Shown: positions 60,715-64,000 of the stretch, piece after piece
Numbering within the stretch: position 1 is the first letter of the stretch
Layout: the number at the start of each line of letters is the position of its first letter
Source of the DNA: Clostridia bacterium
GTDB lineage: Bacteria > Bacillota > Clostridia > Oscillospirales > CAG-272
Assembly (NCBI GenBank): GCA_017631085.1
Contig: JAGBTY010000053.1
Coordinates: forward strand, 20,517-84,516
DNA length: 64,000 nucleotides
Reading direction: 5' to 3'
Notes under the pieces: generated by a model
What the model was told of the DNA's origin: nothing
What the model saw: the letters and a program-made list of their open reading frames with translations, nothing else
Databases searched by the model: none
Made by a program: the position numbers and the translations under genes

Positions 60715-61410
60715 TTATTCGCTCTGCTTTTCCTTTATCATTTTCCTAAGCTCCTCCAGGGCATCCGAAAGACCTCCCACGCGGTCAATTATTCCGTACC
60801 TTACCGCTTCCTCGCCACTTATGATCGAACCCACATCGGTCGCCATCTCGTCAGGACGCATCATAAGCTCCATAATGCTTTCCTCCTTGGCTTCGGAATG
60901 GTCACAAATAAACCGCAATATCCTCTTTTGCATGTCCTCGAAATATCGAAAAGTCTGAGGAACTCCCACGACAAGCCCGTTTACTCTCACAGGGTGTATG
61001 GTCATCGTCGCCGACGGAACAATAAAAGATCTGCACGCACAAGTAGCAAGAGGTACCCCTATGGAATGCCCTCCCCCGAGTACTAATGACACCGTTGGCT
61101 TTGTCATTGACGCGATCATCTCTGCAATGGCAAGTCCTGCCTCTACGTCACCACCCATAGTATTCAAAACGACTAATAGTCCATCTATATCCTCGCTCTC
61201 CTCGATCTCGGTAAGCAAAGGAATTATCCTTTCATATTTCGTGGCTTTCTGCCCTTCGGGAAGAATATAATGTCCTTCTATCTGTCCTATGATTGACAAA
61301 CAATATATAGACTCCCGTGAATTTTTTGCCACTGCCATGCCGTCTCCTATCTCACCGTCATTCTCTTTGTCGGAAGAGTGTTCCCTCTCTTCGTTATCTC
61401 TTTCGCTCAT
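60715..61410 (-). CDS. TepA/ClpP-family serine protease
   Basis: About 231 aa from the ATG at 61410 (GGAGGCAG upstream). After an acidic N-terminus the ClpP/crotonase-like fold carries LNTMGGDVEAGLAI, the nucleophile Ser in LGGGHSIGVPLAT and His in TMTIHPVRVNG. The wording is that of the TepA (YmfB) subgroup in Firmicutes, linked to degradation or export of short peptides in sporulating Bacillus. It is a single minus-strand gene next to RNA copy 2. Confidence 0.87.
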   Translation of the reverse strand: MSERDNEEREHSSDKENDGEIGDGMAVAKNSRESIYCLSIIGQIEGHYILPEGQKATKYERIIPLLTEIEESEDIDGLLVVLNTMGGDVEAGLAIAEMIASMTKPTVSLVLGGGHSIGVPLATCACRSFIVPSATMTIHPVRVNGLVVGVPQTFRYFEDMQKRILRFICDHSEAKEESIMELMMRPDEMATDVGSIISGEEAVRYGIIDRVGGLSDALEELRKMIKEKQSE

Positions 61411-61475
61411 ATCCTGCCTCCAAAACAATTTTCTTTATTATTTGGAGAAATTTATAGAAATATTCCCCGATAACC

Positions 61476-61504
61476 TTTACAACTGAAAAAAAATGTGATA
61501 TAAT
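61476..61504 (+). promoter_or_regulatory. Promoter of the pduL operon
   Basis: TTTACA (61476-61481), 17-bp spacer, TATAAT (61499-61504). Confidence 0.75.
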
Positions 61505-61565
61505 ACGTATTGTGGATATTTTTGTCCTTATTTAAAAATTATATAAATTCAGAAAGGGTAAAATC

Positions 61566-62138
61566 ATGGCTAATTTTATTGTTGAAACATCCGCCAGACA
61601 CGTACATCTTACAAGAGAGACAGTTGACGTCCTCTTTGGAAAAGGTCATGCTCTGACAAACAAGAAAGACCTCAGTCAGCCCGGTCAGTTCGCTTGCGAG
61701 GAAAAGGTTACCGTTATCGGTCCCAAGGGCGCACTCAAGGCAAGTATTCTCGGTCCCGAAAGAAACGCGGATCAGGTAGAGCTTTCTCTCACTGACGCAA
61801 GAACTATCGGTCTCGCAGGCGTTCCCGTAAGAGAATCGGGCGACGTTGCGGGAAGCGTTGGCTGCATCCTCGAGGGTCCCTGCGGAAAGGTAGAGATCAA
61901 GGAAGGCGTTATTGCCGCAAAACGTCATATACATATGACAAAGGCCGATGCTGAAGTCTTCGGCGTAAAGGACAAGGATATCGTTGAGGTAAGGATCGAA
62001 GGAACTCGTCCTCTTACATTCGGCGACGTTGTTGCAAGAGTCAGCGATTCTTATGCTCTCGCTATGCACATCGACACAGATGAGGCTAACGCTGCAGGCG
62101 TTTCCTGCGGAGCAGTTTTCGGGGAGATCGTAAAGTAA
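61566..62138 (+). CDS. pduL: PduL-type phosphotransacylase
   Basis: A 190-aa phosphate acyltransferase with two beta-barrel halves. ARHVHLT at residues 10-16 and RHIHMT near residue 120 give the metal-binding histidines of both halves; GPER and ALAMHIDTDEANAAG are further family marks. It exchanges acyl-CoA and phosphate (propionyl or acetyl). There is no N-terminal encapsulation peptide and no microcompartment shell gene in the window, so a housekeeping acetyl-CoA/acetyl-phosphate role is likely. Its stop overlaps the start of the next gene. Confidence 0.92.
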   Translation: MANFIVETSARHVHLTRETVDVLFGKGHALTNKKDLSQPGQFACEEKVTVIGPKGALKASILGPERNADQVELSLTDARTIGLAGVPVRESGDVAGSVGCILEGPCGKVEIKEGVIAAKRHIHMTKADAEVFGVKDKDIVEVRIEGTRPLTFGDVVARVSDSYALAMHIDTDEANAAGVSCGAVFGEIVK

Positions 62139-62773
62139 TGGCTACAAAAAAAATAAAGATTGTATTTCAGGGTGACAGCATCACCGATGCAGGTCGTGAC
62201 AGAAGAAATTACCACCACATGGGTAATGGATACCCCAAATATGCCGTTGAGCCTATCAAGGAAGCATATCCCGACGTTGAGTTTGAATTTATAAACCAAG
62301 GCTGCGGCGGACACCGCACGGGCAACGTATTTGACCGTATCTACAGAGATACTATTGAATTTCAGCCCGACATAGTTTCCATACTTCTCGGTATCAACGA
62401 CATCTGGCACCGTTATCTCGGTGAAAGAATAGCTACAACAGATGAGCAGCTTGAACTTAACTACCGTTGCATTCTTGAGCGCATCAGGAAGGAGACGAAT
62501 GCCAAGATAATTATTCTCTCGCCCTACCTTCTTACTTGCAACGACAAGGATCAGATCCGCGAAGATCTTAAGACCGCTCTTCCTATCATTCGTAAGCTCG
62601 CTGACGAATATGCTGATGTTTTCATTCCTCTCGACAAGCTTTTTGAGGAAGCTGAAAAAACAGCTGAACCTATGTTCTTCTCAGGAGACGGAGTTCACCC
62701 CAACGAAAACGGAGCAAAATTCATAGGTGGTATTTACGCAGATGCCATCAAGCCTCTTATCGAGAGTATTTAA
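62138..62773 (+). CDS. SGNH/GDSL-family esterase
   Basis: A 211-aa lipase/acylhydrolase. Block I is FQGDSITDAGRD (nucleophile Ser), then NQGCGGHRTG, LLGINDIWHRY (block III) and the catalytic SGDGVHPNENGAKFI (Asp, His). No signal peptide is visible, so it should act in the cytoplasm, perhaps deacetylating imported sugars. The ATG overlaps the stop of pduL (TAATG), so the two are coupled. Confidence 0.9.
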   Translation: MATKKIKIVFQGDSITDAGRDRRNYHHMGNGYPKYAVEPIKEAYPDVEFEFINQGCGGHRTGNVFDRIYRDTIEFQPDIVSILLGINDIWHRYLGERIATTDEQLELNYRCILERIRKETNAKIIILSPYLLTCNDKDQIREDLKTALPIIRKLADEYADVFIPLDKLFEEAEKTAEPMFFSGDGVHPNENGAKFIGGIYADAIKPLIESI

Positions 62774-62805
62774 CCACATAAATTATTTAAAAGGAGATAA
62801 AACAA

Positions 62806-63522
62806 ATGAGCAAAGAATTTTCTTGCGAATACGCTATGAGCGCAGAAGTCCAGAAGATGTGTGTCGTAGCAAAGGGCCCCGATCACGGTCCGGCTCCCAT
62901 TCCCGAAGAGGGCAAGTGGGTACAGGCAAAGCAGATAACAGACATCTCTGCTTACACACACGGTGTGGGCTGGTGCGCACCCCAGCAGGGCGCATGTAAG
63001 CTCTCGCTTAACGTTAAGAACGGTATCATCGAGGAAGCTCTCGTTGAGACCATCGGTTGTTCCGGTATGACACACTCCGCAGCTATGGCTGCTGAGATCC
63101 TTCCCGGCAAGACTCTTCTCGAGGCTCTTAACACAGACCTCGTTTGCGATGCTATCAACACCGCAATGAGAGAGCTCTTCCTCCAGATCGTTTACGGTCG
63201 TAGCCAGTCTGCTTTCTCTGAGGGCGGTCTCGTTATCGGCGCAGGTATGGAAGACCTCGGCAAGGGTGAGCGCTCCATGGTTGGTACTATGTACGGTACA
63301 AAGGCAAAGGGCGTTCGTTACCTCGAAATGACAGAGGGCTACTGCACAAGAATGGCTCTTGACGCTGACGATCAGGTTATCGGATACGAGTTCGTATCCC
63401 TCGGCAAAATGACCGACTTTATCAAGAAGGGCATGGAGCCCAACGAAGCTTACGAGAAGTCCAAGGGTACATACGGCAGATTCAACGATGCTGTTAAGTA
63501 CATAGATCCCCGTAAGGAATAA
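62806..63522 (+). CDS. IscU/NifU-like Fe-S scaffold-type protein
   Basis: A 238-aa protein with IscU/NifU N-domain-like features. Cysteines lie at GWCAPQQGACKL (about 57-64) and ETIGCSGMTHSAAMAAEILPGK (split; Cys near residue 84), then C-terminal FGRFND-type ends. This is the form annotated as iron-sulfur cluster assembly scaffold in clostridia and found next to GGGtGRT proteins, as here. The spacing differs from classical IscU, so the real function may not be Fe-S assembly. AAAGGAG precedes the ATG, and the codon use suggests high expression. Confidence 0.78.
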   Translation: MSKEFSCEYAMSAEVQKMCVVAKGPDHGPAPIPEEGKWVQAKQITDISAYTHGVGWCAPQQGACKLSLNVKNGIIEEALVETIGCSGMTHSAAMAAEILPGKTLLEALNTDLVCDAINTAMRELFLQIVYGRSQSAFSEGGLVIGAGMEDLGKGERSMVGTMYGTKAKGVRYLEMTEGYCTRMALDADDQVIGYEFVSLGKMTDFIKKGMEPNEAYEKSKGTYGRFNDAVKYIDPRKE

Positions 63523-63540
63523 TTAAGGAGGAAAGACAAA

Positions 63541-64000
63541 TGGCAAAATTTGAAGGTTATGAAAGACGTGAGGCGAAGATCCTCGCAGCTCTTAAAGAAT
63601 ACGGAATTTCCTCCATCGATGAGTGTAAGGCTATCTGCGATGCAAAGGGCATCGATCCCTACAAGATCGTAGAGGAGACTCAGCCCATCGCGTTTGAAAA
63701 CGCAAAGTGGGCATACACTGTTGGCGCAGCTATCGCAATAAAGAAGGGCTGCACAAAGGCTGCTGATGCCGCTGCCGCTATCGGTATCGGTCTCCAGGCT
63801 TTCTGTATCCCCGGCTCCGTTGCTGAGAACCGTAAGGTTGGTCTCGGTCACGGAAACCTCGGCTCTATGCTTCTCTCCGAAGAGACAGAGTGCTTCTGCT
63901 TCCTCGCAGGTCACGAGTCCTTCGCAGCAGCAGAGGGTGCTATCAAGATCGCTCTTAATGCTAACAAGGTAAGAGTAAAGCCCCTCCGCGTTATCCTTAA
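63541..64000 (+). CDS. GGGtGRT-family protein (partial)
   Basis: Open from the ATG at 63541 to the window edge (153 codons). It begins MAKFEGYERREAKIL and continues with AYTVGAAIAIKKGCTKAADA, IPGSVAENRKVGLGHGNLGSML and LAGHESFAAAEGAIKIAL. From memory this is the N-terminal half of the GGGtGRT family, of unknown function and common in clostridia. The name-giving GGGTGRT motif would lie beyond the window. It is 18 bp behind the scaffold-like gene, with AAGGAGG, in one operon. Confidence 0.82.

Noticed and set aside
1-64000. CRISPR array, prophage or integrated conjugative element
   Set aside because: No regularly spaced repeats, phage structural genes, integrase or tRNA attachment site could be seen.

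Overview
The window looks like a chromosome segment from an uncultured, low-to-mid GC clostridial (Firmicutes/Bacillota) gut-type bacterium. Supporting points are the maf-mreB-mreC-mreD-PBP2 gene order, a type III glutamine synthetase, strong TTGACA/TATAAT promoters with 17-bp spacers, AGGAGG ribosome sites, abundant Rho-independent terminators, a GGCG...KKKED surface-protein tail, and many glycan-degrading genes with AraC-type regulators. I see no tRNA, rRNA, CRISPR array or prophage. Of 51 genes whose stop I can see, 44 end in TAA, 7 in TGA and none in TAG.

Left part (1-19257): carbohydrate use. It holds two sets of Gfo/Idh/MocA oxidoreductases with TIM-barrel sugar isomerases, a GH78 alpha-L-rhamnosidase, a GH38 alpha-mannosidase divergent from a NahK-like N-acetylhexosamine 1-kinase and GlmU-like nucleotidyltransferase pair, a ROK kinase with a SIS isomerase, an HtrA-like lipoprotein protease, and a clan GH-A glycosidase interrupted by one in-frame TAG. 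Middle part (19363-49567): mostly housekeeping. One long minus-strand operon carries maf, mreBCD, a CPBP protease, PBP2, birA and tmk. It is followed by a surface protein, RluA, a DUF3810 protein, murA, glnN, proA, a YfcE-like phosphodiesterase, a PflA-like radical SAM protein, cinA and pfkA. Three very large paralogous sialidase-like Asp-box proteins (35701, 41945 and 51764) are scattered through the second half.

The most unusual part is 49600-60710. Two loci about 10 kb apart and in opposite orientation share one design. Each has a TTTACA-17-TATACT promoter, a structured RNA of about 175-235 nt closed by a 15-bp stem whose two copies differ by a compensatory change, a nearly identical terminator hairpin, a strong ribosome site, and then two small membrane proteins with SHOCT or zinc-ribbon domains. 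Each operon runs convergently into a REP-associated tyrosine transposase (RAYT) gene. Each RAYT gene carries a perfect inverted repeat (24 bp or 29 bp) inside its own reading frame. Each arm starts with TGTAGGGG and has an imperfect internal palindrome, as expected for REP elements. The two RAYT genes carry different REP sequences at equivalent codons, and both units are bounded by similar hairpins.

Right end (60715-64000): a TepA/ClpP-type protease, PduL phosphotransacylase, an SGNH hydrolase, an Fe-S scaffold-like protein and the start of a GGGtGRT-family gene that runs off the window. The isomerase gene at the left edge is also cut by the window.
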